Origin: Leuctra nigra
Taxonomy: Eukaryota > Arthropoda > Insecta > Plecoptera > Leuctridae
DNA: 64,000 bases
Assembly: GCA_934045905.1 (NCBI GenBank)
Contig: OW203763.1
Location: 48,646,121 to 48,710,120 of the forward strand
Reading direction: 5' to 3'
Both the position numbers and the translations under genes were made by a program. Each line of letters opens with the position of its first letter. Positions within the stretch are counted from its first letter, which is position 1. Below are positions 47,683 through 58,574 of the stretch, in pieces. The notes under the pieces were generated by a model that worked only from the letters and a program-made list of their open reading frames with translations, was not told where the DNA came from and did no database searches.

Positions 47683-49079
47683 ATTAAACAAAAAACAAAG
47701 GAAAAAAAATAATTTATTTTAAAACAATAATGAAAAATAGAAACTTGCTTTATATTGGCGCATTGCGTGAAACAGAGGAAACAAAAGCAAGTGGCGGTGC
47801 GGTTGTTACGAAGAAGGAGGCAACAAGGTCGGGCTAATTTCAAGTGCCAAGCATTATTTTTCACTTTTTCAATATAGATTTTTTATTTATTAGTTATTTA
47901 GTTTGTTTCTAATTTAATTTAGTATATTTATTTAAATTGTATACAACGTATTTTGTATTATAATAAAGGATCAAGCTACTTACAGGGAGAAATATTTATA
48001 TTTAAACCCAATTTCTGAACTGACAATCGCGGTTATCCGTTATCCGTTCCATTAGTTTTGGTCACTGATATGTAACACGTGGATTGCTTATCGATGCTAT
48101 GCGAGTGAAGTCAACATTTTCTAAGTCGCCGCTGTAATAATTTTGTGGATTTGTAACAAATTATAACTAATGTAACTAAAACGTGTTGATTAACAAGTTA
48201 ACTAATGACTAGTTTAATGATTTAGTTCATTCAAAGTGATTTTAGAAATGATTTAGATCCTGTAAAAGTCTGTTACACGGTCTAACATAACTCTAACTTA
48301 TGTTAGACCGTGGTCTGTTATAAATTGATGACCTTGAAAAGGAACATTTTAGGAACATTTTTCTAATGTATTTTCGGCTTCACTGGGACTAATGCTAAAG
48401 GGATTCAATGCGCAATCCACGCAACGAAGTGGAAGTACATGGAGATCAGTGGTTTTGGTCTGTTGCTTAGATCTGGATGTCGGCTGGAAGTATTTTGTTC
48501 CGTTTTGAGTTGCGGTTTCTGATCATCCGGTCTCAATGTATTTTGAGGAGGCCAACCTTAGCTGTGGTTTCTAGATAATATTGACTATTGATGTTAACCA
48601 GATGGCAATCAGACCAAATCTCACCAATAATAATGCACTAAACACCATTTATCTCGTAAATAATAACAGTTGGCCAGTGGATTTCAAAACATAGTCACGA
48701 ACGATTCATTATAAAATGGAATTTAATTCACATTTTTGAGCGAGCGAAGCAAGTATGACCGTGCACCAAAAGCACGAATTTATAGCTCTTCGGAAGCGAC
48801 TACAGCACCCATTAAAGTCACGTTCCTCCAAGGCGGTCATTCTGGATACTTTCAGTATATTTGACCTTGGTACAAATTTGAATTTAGTAATATTCTTTCT
48901 GAGCTCTACATGAAAAGAGCTTTAATTCGATCTAGTCGGGCGTTAGCTCGACGCTGCCAAGCACCGTTCAATACGAGGTCTACTTTTAAACGCGGCGAGC
49001 TTACTACCACTACTGTATACTGCAAGCGCTTCACGCTCGTTTTCGGGGTGTCAGCTCGCATTCAAGCAGTTTGAAATGG
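47683..49079. other. Unassigned interval
   Basis: A small palindrome (CACGGTCTAACATAA and its complement, 48276-48312) is the only clear structure. About 48720-49060 is less AT-rich, with TTCACGCTCGTTTTCGG-like words, but is unrecognised. No gene is seen. Confidence 0.4.
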
Positions 49080-49570
49080 AAATTGAAAACCATGGTTATC
49101 GGGTATATTTAGCCACATGACAACACATACCAAATTTCAAAGTGCTGCGATCAACCCTTCGGGGTGAAATTTGGGCCTCAAACATGCATGGATTGACTTT
49201 CATGTTAGTTAGTTAGTTAGGCACGGCCGGTTTGTTTGCCCCTCTCCACAGGTTGCACGGTTTGGTCTAGAGAGTTGAAATTTGGCAGAGACATAGAGTC
49301 ATATTTATAGCGATGCCCTTTGAAAGAAAACCTGGAAAATTTTGACCGGAAGTGAAGTTATTACAATTTTAAATTTTAAATATTTTAAAAGTCAAACGGG
49401 TCCATCGAAAGTTTTGAAATTTGGCAACATTAAAGACAATGTATTGCTAGGCACTCCACTACAAGAAAAAACAAAAATTTCAAACCGGAAGTGGAAAATT
49501 ATCAATATTTAGCGTCAATATTTCCGCTCTTCCTCTTTATCTATCAACACAGCAGCATCGCTGTCCGTCG
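49080..49570. repeat. Dispersed modular repeat ahead of tRNA-like heads
   Basis: Bases 49098-49172 are the reverse complement of 25086-25165. Two related modules follow (GTTGAAATTTGGCAGAGAC near 49278 and TTTGAAATTTGGCAACAT near 49412), each ending in an ACCGGAAGTG word near 49360 and 49485. TTAG tetramers lie near 49206-49220. Confidence 0.55.
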
Positions 49571-49655
49571 GCCTATATAGCACAGTTGTCTAAGGCAGCT
49601 TGCTTCGACAGAGGCATACCGTGTTCGATTCCCGGTCCCGGAAAAAAACATTTTT
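49571..49655 (+). ncRNA. tRNA-derived SINE head 1
   Basis: A-box-like TAGCACAGTTG (49578-49588) and B-box-like GTTCGATTCCC (49623-49633) have normal tRNA spacing. A T-run (49650-49656) could end Pol III transcription. The acceptor stem does not pair well, so this is not a functional tRNA but a tRNA-derived SINE or pseudogene. Confidence 0.5.
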
Positions 49656-49877
49656 TTCCTATTATTCCTTTTTAATTTGTATTAGCGATGATTCCTGGAT
49701 ACATTTTTAATAAATGAGACTACCAATGGATGCTGTGAAGATCATCAATAGACAGAAACACCGCCATCGCGGCACGCCGGTTGCCATCGTGAACAGTGAA
49801 GATATCAGGGAAACAGAAATTGCACACGTCGTTTTACGCTCCACCTTTCTTCTTTGATATACTACACAGGTTAATAT

Positions 49878-49972
49878 TTCAGTGTGGCGAATTGGCTCGG
49901 TCACATGAGGCAAGTGACTTCGATCACGGCGTTGCCGGGTTCGATCCCCGTAACAAACGTTTTATTTTTTTA
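49878..49972 (+). ncRNA. tRNA-derived SINE head 2
   Basis: The A box TGGCGAATTGG (49885-49895) and B box GGTTCGATCCC (49938-49948) fit Pol III consensus closely, and a T-run follows near 49963-49970. GTGA/TCAC could form an anticodon-type stem, but the acceptor strands do not pair. It lies ~300 bp after head 1 in the same direction. Confidence 0.55.
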
Positions 49973-50149
49973 TCTTTTTCTTTATTTAAAAAATGTTTAA
50001 CATTCTTGTGTATATATTCAAAATGTTAATCCGAATACATTCAACGATTACATAGCTACTCTTTTTAATATTATACTCATTGGACTCGAATAATGATTGT
50101 CAATGTACACGTTGTACGTAAAGTTGTGCAATAAAACAATTCGTGGTCA
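49973..50149. other. AT-rich spacer
   Basis: No feature is seen. Confidence 0.4.
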
Positions 50150-50740
50150 TGCTAATCAACAGAATCTTGGTGGCTCAGTTACTAAACTAGAAACCACACA
50201 AAAAAGGCTCCATTACTGGGTGCATAAGGTTGTCACAGCTTTTAATTTATCCGAATTATTTAATTTTGTAAAATTCAGTTAATTAAGTAAATAGTAAAAT
50301 TCAGTAAAGGCTCCATTACTCATATTCAGTGTATTAGGTGTTTACAACTTTTCATTTGTCATACTTATTTATTATTTAAAATAGAGTTAATTTGTCAATA
50401 TTGGTGGCTCAACAAGAAACAAGAACAACACGAAACAAGAAACCACACAAAAAGGCTCCATTACGTGCATCCATTACGTGATCACAACTTTAAGTTTCAA
50501 AAATAAATTTAATTATTTTAATAATGCTAATTTGTCAATCTTGATGGTTCAGTTACGAAACAAGAAACCACACAAAATGGCTCCATTACTAGGTATATTA
50601 GGTGTTTACAACTTAGTCAAAATTATTTCATTATTTCATATGTTGTAATCTGTCAATCTTAGAAGCTCGGTTACAATAAACAAGAAACTACACTAAAGGG
50701 TCCATGCCAGGTGTATTTATAGGTGTGTAAATTAATGGAA
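50150..50740. repeat. Diverged ~120-bp tandem repeat (4-5 units)
   Basis: Units recur with AGAAACCACACAAAA, GGCTCCATTAC, TTAGGTG or CATAAGG and CACAACTTT in the same order, near 50190, 50300, 50440, 50565 and 50685. Units have diverged and differ in length. Confidence 0.7.
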
Positions 50741-51894
50741 ATCTGTGGGTATGGGAGATTTAAATTTCATTCCATCATCCAACAATGCTTACGTTAAAAA
50801 GTTAGAATAATAAAAACGCTTTTAAATTATCATGATTTATTTCCAAACTGTGAGCAAAGTCTCATCAAGTGACATTGTTTAATGGAAATAAATGAAACTG
50901 AAACTGATGTTCCTCCTAATCTGACACTAATAAAATATACATTGGTTTTGATGCAAACGTTATATACGGAAGTGGTCTGGCTTGTTAACATCGGCAATAC
51001 AATAATATTCTTCAAGTATAGGCAATAGCACGAAGAAGTTTCCTGGTTTGAAAATATGAAAATATTATCTTCCACAGCAACATCACAAAACAATATAATA
51101 ATCACTAAATAAGATTAGTAGACTAATTAAAATGCAAGCTAGATAACTGTATACAAGTACCTATAGAAGAAGACAACAACAATAATAAATGGACATCGAT
51201 CGTATTTGCCATGAACAAAGGTAAACATTAAGTTGAACTCTCAGGGAGAGGCAAAGAGGTGGAGATGCCAGATATAGGCCAGCCCATGCTATCCGTGTAC
51301 ATAGGCGAGTAAGGCGGGTAGCGTAAATTTCATCACCCGTCATACTCCTTCCCACCAGCACTATAAACACCAGGTGGCTCAGCTAGTTAATCTTAACTAA
51401 GTTCCTTTTAAGTTACATTGCCTTCCAAAAACCATCCGGATTTTATTTAAAATGTGTTGTAAACATCTGTAAGCATGCACGCTTTACCAATTGAGTTTAT
51501 ACTTCGGAACATTGACATACAAAAGTGAACATGGGAGAATTTAAAAATGAGGAAACGCATTTGCAATCATCTTTCGTGTACCTTTCAGTTTACCAAGTGG
51601 CGACAAATACGCGTTTTACGAGATGAACGCACAAATTCCGGTCTACACCGGAACAATACACTTACAATTTACGTTATTCACATGACTCAAAGCTGTGAAC
51701 TTTTAACAAACTATAATATGATATAACTCAAATTCAACCAAAAGAAATTGACCCTTTCGTTATACTAACTTCGGAACTATTGAAAGAAAAACAGAAAACT
51801 TTAGACAAGAAGTGACGTTGTTGGCGTTAACTGTAATGATAGGTAACACTTAATGATCAGTGAAAGCTGCTATAAACTTATACCCCATATGGCA
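50741..51894. other. Unassigned interval
   Basis: No gene or repeat is supported. About 51180-51370 is somewhat GC-richer, with an unrecognised minus-strand frame of 69 residues. Confidence 0.4.
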
Positions 51895-52070
51895 TGTTGT
51901 ACAAAAACAAAAACTTGTAAAAAAAACTGGCAAGCTCCTTCCAACTTTAAACAATTGAGATCTAAAAGAAGGGCCAAGCAATAATATATTTTTTTTTACA
52001 TTTTCGCACTGAAAATTCGTGAAATCATTTCGCCCAGTTACTGCCGCCAAGCACAACACTAAAAACCTAA
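51895..52070. repeat. Dispersed repeat family (uninterrupted copy)
   Basis: ACTTGTAAAAAAAACTGGCA, GATCTAAAAGAAGGGCCAAG and TTTCGCACTGAAAATTCGTG match the flanks of the B Helitron at 43103-43676. This serves as an approximate empty site for that insertion. Confidence 0.6.
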
Positions 52071-52142
52071 TGTTGTGTCCAAATTTGAAGAATACAATCT
52101 AAGTGAACCATCATTGTAAACTTTAACAAAATTATAAAAATT

Positions 52143-52382
52143 AAAAACGACTTCAAAATAAATTTAAAATCGAAATTAAAAAAATTAAAAATAAAGCTTG
52201 GCGCATTGAATTTGCACCGACCATATTGTAGACTTCCTCTATCTTCTTCCTACTTTCGTTCTTTCTTCGGCTCCTTTATCGTCATCTTCTTTCTTTTGTT
52301 GCCTTCTTCTTGACACAATGCGCCTAGCTTTATTTTTAATTTTTTTAATTTCGATTTTAAATTTATTTTAAGTCGTTTTGTG
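52143..52382. repeat. Palindrome with CTTGGCGCATTG
   Basis: Arms of about 68 bp (52143-52211 and 52315-52382) are inverted around ~105 bp. The inner ends read CTTGGCGCATTG and its near complement, echoing the ACTTGGCGCATCGT ends of family E head arms. It may be a diverged head-like MITE. Confidence 0.65.
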
Positions 52383-53404
52383 GGAACGCTTCAACTGGAC
52401 CAGCATTTAAGTGTTCCAAGCGTCAAAGCGTTAACTATTCCAGGCTGCAACTGTTTCAAAATAATATTTATTTTAAATTATAAAATATATTCATTTTAAA
52501 ACTCTTCCAAACGTTAACTCTTCCAGGCGGCAAGTGTTCCAAACATTTTAATATTTTTAATAAATTAAATATATACATTTAAAAACTCTTCCATACGTTA
52601 ACTCTTCCAGGCGGCAAGTGTATCAAACTAAATATTATTTTAAATATTAAATAATAAAATGGCAAAGACCGTCAACTGTTCCAGCCGCTAAGTCTTCCAG
52701 CCGGCAAGTCTTCCAAATTATACCTGCGCCGCTAAAGGGTCTGACAAAGCACGCGCGGTTGAATAAGAGTCGCCCACCGGTCTATTGTTATTATGAATAA
52801 TAAGGTATAAAAAAGTAACTTAATTAAAACGGTTAGTAATCAATTTATTAACGAAAGAAAACAAACGACGGCCGAACACTGAGTATATTGCTTGTTTATT
52901 TTTGAAAATCCTCTAATATTTGACAGAAGTAGGTGGATTTTGTTTCTGTCCATTGTATCGGAACATTCCGTTGTTGATTGTTTCATTTTCTGAGGATTTT
53001 TAGTTGATTAATCCATACAGACATACGAATAATATTTGTTGAGACTGATATCAAATTCAATAAGATATGAAATAGGTATGATTATTTTGATCGTGTTGGA
53101 ATGTAATGGGTCAAACCTTTGTATTGATGAAGGTACCTATCACAAATGTTAGTTCAACTTCTGTTCAACATATAGTGATAATTTACACATTTTACTTACA
53201 AATTTTGCGTCAGATAACTAAGATAACAGTAAGCGCGTAGCTTATGGTCGAACGGTCAAACAGTTAAACCATTCGATCTGATATGTGGAACACACGCACT
53301 ATTGTGATAAGAGCGGTCACGTGTACCTATAGTTTTTGGAAAGATCCTGTGATTGGTTAAACTTTAAAATGGAACCGATTGACCGATAGACTTGATATTT
53401 TGCA

Positions 53405-53682
53405 TTGTCATTGGAGCAAACATGTGTTTTTAACCATTTTCGTACAAATCTATTAAAACTTCAAAAGTTAGATATTTGTATTGACATTTTACGGACATTT
53501 TACGCTTGTTTGGAAATATTTTTCAAAACCTTATTAAAAAATATCACTGCTCCTTTGACGGAAGTTATCTTTCTAGCATTTCAAATGTCTCAGTCATAGA
53601 GCAGCAACTTTCATATACATATTAATGTGATGCAATACGAAGGCTTGTTTGTCAACGCCTTGCACATACAACGTTTTCCTAG
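53405..53682 (+). mobile_element. B-related Helitron 3' end within the FB-2 arms
   Basis: CAACGCCTTGCACATACAAC then GTTTTCCTAG (ends 53682) and T is a diverged B-type 3' end. The right arm carries it inverted at 58715 (TTAGGAAAAC, i.e. CTAA on the minus strand). It was present before the arms were duplicated. The 5' boundary is not clear. Confidence 0.45.
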
Positions 53683-54179
53683 TAAATGTAAATGCATGGA
53701 TGGAAGATTGATCATTTTAAAAGGAATAAAAAGGGAAACACGAATCTTTTGTACAATCACACCAGCATCCTCCGAAATTGAACGATCACTGAACGAACTA
53801 ACGAATTCCGATCTCTGTCAGATTGTGTAGGCTCTTTGGGTGCTACATGCCATTAGAATTTGCACATTTTCAGTTAAATCTGTCAAGTAGGTACCTACTT
53901 CAAGAGTTTTTCGAATATTTTGCGTTTTTGAAATCTTTGTCCAATTTACTTGATCGTAAAGGAATTACGACTTGCACCATTCCCACTTTTCTTTGCAATA
54001 GTTTCCTAAGTCTATAAAGCAGAAAGTATCACACAGTCAGCTATATCTGTAACTCAGATGTAGAAGGCCCGATGTACATTTCAATGATGCATGAGATGAG
54101 CTTATAAACAAGTAATTCTGCGTAATTCTTCCAATCACTTTGTAATGATGACTTGAGTCATTGTGTCGGAGAATACTTC

Positions 54180-56349
54180 AATATTTGTTGACATTTAAAC
54201 ATTCAGTTGACATTCAGTCAAATCGTAATTAATATACTCGTAGCTTGATTAAATCATTCCAGATATGTGTTGAACGATAAATCGAGAGCTAAAGTAGCTA
54301 TTTCAGATTTTAGCCATAGTATAAACTGTATTTTTTCGAGTTGTGTTCATCATTCGAAGGAGTGAAAGAAAGTACCAGAGTGATGAAATTGACAAATGAA
54401 AAAATTACTTGCAGGTATGTTTATTTTGGCTTCTATTTTACCAGTTTTGTCAATACCGAAAATATTGTGAAAATGTTCACGATATTTTTATCGCTGACTC
54501 AAAAAGCACGAATCACAAAATGTATATTTTTCTGAAACTTATTCCTTCCTTTTACAAAACTACAACACATCTATCTGCACTTGCCACCTTAATGTTTGAC
54601 AATGAGGACGAACTGAAGAGATGAAAGGGGTGAGTGATATTTATGACCAGATACAATACGGACTATGGCGCCAAGCAACATTCCCTAACCATCTGAAGAA
54701 GCATGGTAGATGTCTGCAGCCAAGGGATGTTCTTATTGGCCGCTTGTGATTCTATAGAGGCAAATTTAAAATTCCTTTCGAGGAATGAGATGTAGCAGCG
54801 CTCTCTCTGATTATTGTTTTTTATTTGTTTAATTGTTGGTATTTTTGTAGACAATGCCCAGGTCAAACTGTTCAAACAATCGATCTGAAATGTCACTCAT
54901 AGACAGTCATAAGACCAGTCTTGTGTCTATAGTTTCTTTTACAGGATCCTGTGCATTTTTGAGAATTTTTGGCATTTAGGTACACGTATTTGTTAGTTTT
55001 TGCCAATTTCTTGGAGGAAATTTTAGATATTTTTACCTATTTCGTTTCGTCTCTTTGGGCAGTGACTTTCACATGCATATGAATTCGCATTTTCAATACG
55101 AAACGAAAGTTTGCTTATCAACGCGTTACCGTTACACATCGCGTTTGCCTATGTATAATTTTGGTTTTACCTATTACAGGTCAAACCAAGTAAACCAGGT
55201 TAGTTTTATAAAAAAAAGCATTCGTTCATATCTTTTTCGATTACCTAATGATTTTGAGCAAAATTGGTCTTTAGATTTCACCGGAAAATTGATTACCTAC
55301 TGTGAAGAAAAAAAATGAAAATAATGAAGACAGCATTAAGTTTTCACGAGTATTTTAATCGGAGTTATTAATGTTTTATTTTATACGCATCAGAAAATTC
55401 TATAATGACAGATATATAAAAGTATCTTATACGAGATAAACACAAAATTGTAAAAAATAGTATAGATAGGTACACTAAAATACAGATACAGATACAAACA
55501 ATTATGCAAATACTGTATCTACATGCCATCTAGATACTTAATAACACTGAAGAAAAGCGGATCAAGTTGTACTTATTTGGCCATCTACTTTTGCCTACTA
55601 GTTCAAAAGAGTCGCTTTGTGGTATGACCACTGGGTATGACACTTGGACAGCTGACAACTCAATGCTTCAATTAAAAAATTACATCTAACTTATCCACAT
55701 AGTCACTTCTAACCACAATTTTTTATTAATGTCAGTGGCGTGACAAAAATGACGCAATATTTTCAAAATATGAGGAATTTCTTTACTAAAGCTTTTTAAT
55801 AAAGCCTGAATTATAACTGGATAAATGTTTTGAACCAAGACTCTACATCCAGCCTAGATCTAGATGCAACTTAGGCAAGTTGTATTGATAAACATTATTT
55901 CAATGCTGTAAATGAAATTGCAAAATTTGAAAGATATAAATCCACTTAAAAAGGATGGAAAACATGCTGTTCTCGTAATATTTCCTCATGTTGTACACTC
56001 AACAAATCATAAATCGGTACCTATTTGAACGAAAATGATTGGCTGCTTGTCAGGTTCCGTGACAACTAATCCTTGTTATTATCAATGAAATCAGAGCTCA
56101 CCTAGAATTAGATGACGAGTTAGCACATACTTCATGGGATGATGCCATCATCATTTCTCTGCCAATCCGTTTATCAGGAATACCGGTTATCTTTTGTTGG
56201 GTGTACAAGTACGCTTTTACTTTACTTTACTTTAGGGTACATGTGTTTCATACAAGGTACACTCGGCCAAACAAAAATTGAACCTTGACAAAATTTGAAT
56301 GACTGCTGGTCATGCCCCATAACCAATCAAAGCTTGTTCAAAGCTTGTT
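54180..56349. other. FB-2 loop, unassigned part
   Basis: No gene is supported. The reversed B-like word AACGCGTTACCGTTACAC occurs near 55117, and module-like AGGTCAAACTGTTC near 54861. Short frames here lack domains. Confidence 0.4.
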
Positions 56350-57182
56350 TACCAAACGCACGGAAAACATATACATCCATATGAATTGAAATATGATCCA
56401 CTCAATCAACATAAAAGTGTATGCTTTTCATTGAAACTTGAAAATAGCATCCAAGCACTCTGGTTCCTAAAGCAATCACTAATCAGATCCAGTCACAATG
56501 AAAAAACATCCATTTCGATACCTCATTTCTAACAGATATTGAAAATGCCAATTAGTGCTTACGTTCTTGACTGTTTGGGCTGAACATTTGTAAAATGAGA
56601 GACAATGTGGGTCTTAATGACCATGCAAAATATGAGTTTGATCAGATTTATCGAAGACAATTTTAATTTTTCAATCTATCAGGAGATATTAGTTGTTCGT
56701 TTTCCGTTCTTAAGTTTGGCTTTTTCATAAATTAACAATAAATTGTATTGCACGTTTCACAAACTTTATTATTTATTAATTCTCTCAATATTTCGCCTGC
56801 TTTCTACAGGCTTCTTCAGGATTTGACATAATATTATTTTTGACAGGTAGGTAAACAATGAATTAAACATTTGAAAACATTCCAACAGGCTTACATATTT
56901 CAAAGAAGTTACAAAGAAAATGTTTGCAAAGAGGTTACAAAAAACATACAAATTAAACCAAATTAAATCTATCAGGAGATATTTATTTCAATTTTATCCA
57001 ATTAACGGATTTCAAATACATAAGGGTCTGCAACGCCCAGAGTATGTCCAAACATGTGTGAAAAATTTCAGCTCGATCGAAGAAAAACTGTGACTTGTAT
57101 AGCCTCAGACAGGTAACAGAAAAAAAACAAAAAAACACACAAATAACAGAGGTCCGTGCCAACAGAGCCAAAAGAAGACGCT
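56350..57182 (-). mobile_element. Truncated family B copy
   Basis: The sequence from ACGCACGGAAAACATATACA to GAGGTCCGTGCCAACAGAGC is collinear with 43170-43665. The CTAG-end portion is missing and a 275-bp insert (56691-56965) interrupts it. It directly abuts the right arm of FB-2. Confidence 0.65.
56691..56965. mobile_element. 275-bp retroposed insert with 18-bp TSD
   Basis: AATCTATCAGGAGATATT is duplicated exactly at 56673-56690 and 56966-56983, pointing to target-primed insertion. The minus strand contains CCTGAAGAAGCCTG, a loop, and CAGGCGAAA (56785-56825). This fits a hammerhead-like core (CTGANGA, stem, GAAA) of the kind known from Penelope-like elements and retrozymes, though with one extra A before the stem. 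The plus strand ends A-rich. No Pol III boxes are seen. Confidence 0.62.
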
Positions 57183-57544
57183 ATTATTCTCCGACACAAT
57201 GACTCAAGTCATCAATACAAATGTGATTGGAAGAATAACGGAGAATTACCTACTTGTATGTTTATTAGCTCATCTTATGCATCATTGAAATGTACATCGG
57301 GCCTTCTACCTCTGAGGTACAGATATAACGCTGTGACGTGTGAAACTTTCTGCTTTATAGATTTTGGAAACTACTGCAAAGAAAAGTGTGCATGGTGCAA
57401 GTCGTAATTCCTTTTCGATCAAGTAAATTGGAAAAAGATTTTAAAAACGCAAAATATTCGAAAAACTCTTGAAGTATAGGTACTTGACAGATTTAGCTGA
57501 AAATATGCTAATTCTAATGGCATGTAGCACCCAAAGAGCATACA

Positions 57545-58574
57545 CTAGGAAAACGCTCTGTGTAACTCGTTGATGAGCGAGCACGGATACGTGCAACACC
57601 TCGAACCGAAATTCTGTCTATCGTCTCTTCTGTCTAATATTGATTAGTACATGTTCTATTTGACTGTCATTCATAATTATTGTATGTGATTTATAATTGA
57701 CAATAAACATATATTCTATTCTATTCTATGAAAATATCATTAAAAGCCAATAATTCTAGAATTTCGTTACTTGTAAAAATCTCCGAAAATTCCTAAATTA
57801 TTGGTCCAAATAACCATGCAAAGTTTTAAGTTGATCGATTGAACCTTTATGATTGAACAGTTCAGTGTTAATTTTCAAATATCACAGGATCTCCTTCAAA
57901 AAAATATACCTGGGACCACTCATATGATAATAAATGTGTGTGTACAGAATATCGACTATTGAACGGTAGTTATCAGTTTCATATGCGTTTGAAAGTTTCT
58001 GCTCTAACTACCTTGGACTGAAGAGTCGATGTTGCCGTGAACAACATTTTCGAAAAATTTGACTGCTAAGATGCAAAATGTCCGTAAAATGTCAATAGCT
58101 TTTGGATTTAAACACATATTAGTCTAAAAATAGGAGAAAATACAGATAATGTTGATCCCAACCTGCATCATGCGAAGTTATAAGTTGATCGTTTAATCGG
58201 TTCTAGTTTAATTTTCAAAAAACACATGGAAGATGGTTTTAAATTTTAACCAATGGGAGGATTTGGCTGAAACTTTGTAAGATTGGGGAAAATGTTGGTC
58301 GTAATGACTTGTCAAACGTTAAAATTGATCGGACCTTCCAATCGAAAGATAATTTTTTTTAAATTTGAACCGGGGATCCGGGGAAAAACAGGGGATTTCA
58401 AAAAAATTAAGGTCTGCAACGCCGGGAAATGGTCCGTACATGTGTGCAAATTTTCAGCTTGATCGAAGAAAAAGTGTGACTTGTATATCGTTAGTAACAG
58501 AAAAAACACACACAAAAAACAGAGATCCGTGCCAAAAGAGCATAAAGGAGACGCTCGCTTCGTTCGCTCAACGA
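57545..58574 (-). mobile_element. Family B Helitron-like element in the FB-2 right arm
   Basis: On the minus strand it starts TCGTTGAGCGAACG and ends GCGTTTTCCTAG, followed by T. The left arm of FB-2 gives the empty site (CAGATTGTGTAGGCTC near 53819-53834). The junction is CAGAT/CGTTG on one side and CTAG/TGTATGCTC on the other, so there is no TSD. It is 1,030 bp. Interior modules repeat GATCGNTTGAAC-like and TTTAATTTTCAAA words. No Rep or helicase coding sequence. Confidence 0.75.

Noticed and set aside
49885..49950. Functional tRNA gene
   Set aside because: A and B boxes are good, but the acceptor strands do not pair; a tRNA-derived SINE head fits better.
53696..53830. Repeated peptide beginning MDGRLIILKG in both FB-2 arms as a conserved gene
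   Set aside because: It is duplicated only because the arms are inverted copies; no domain or independent copy supports coding.
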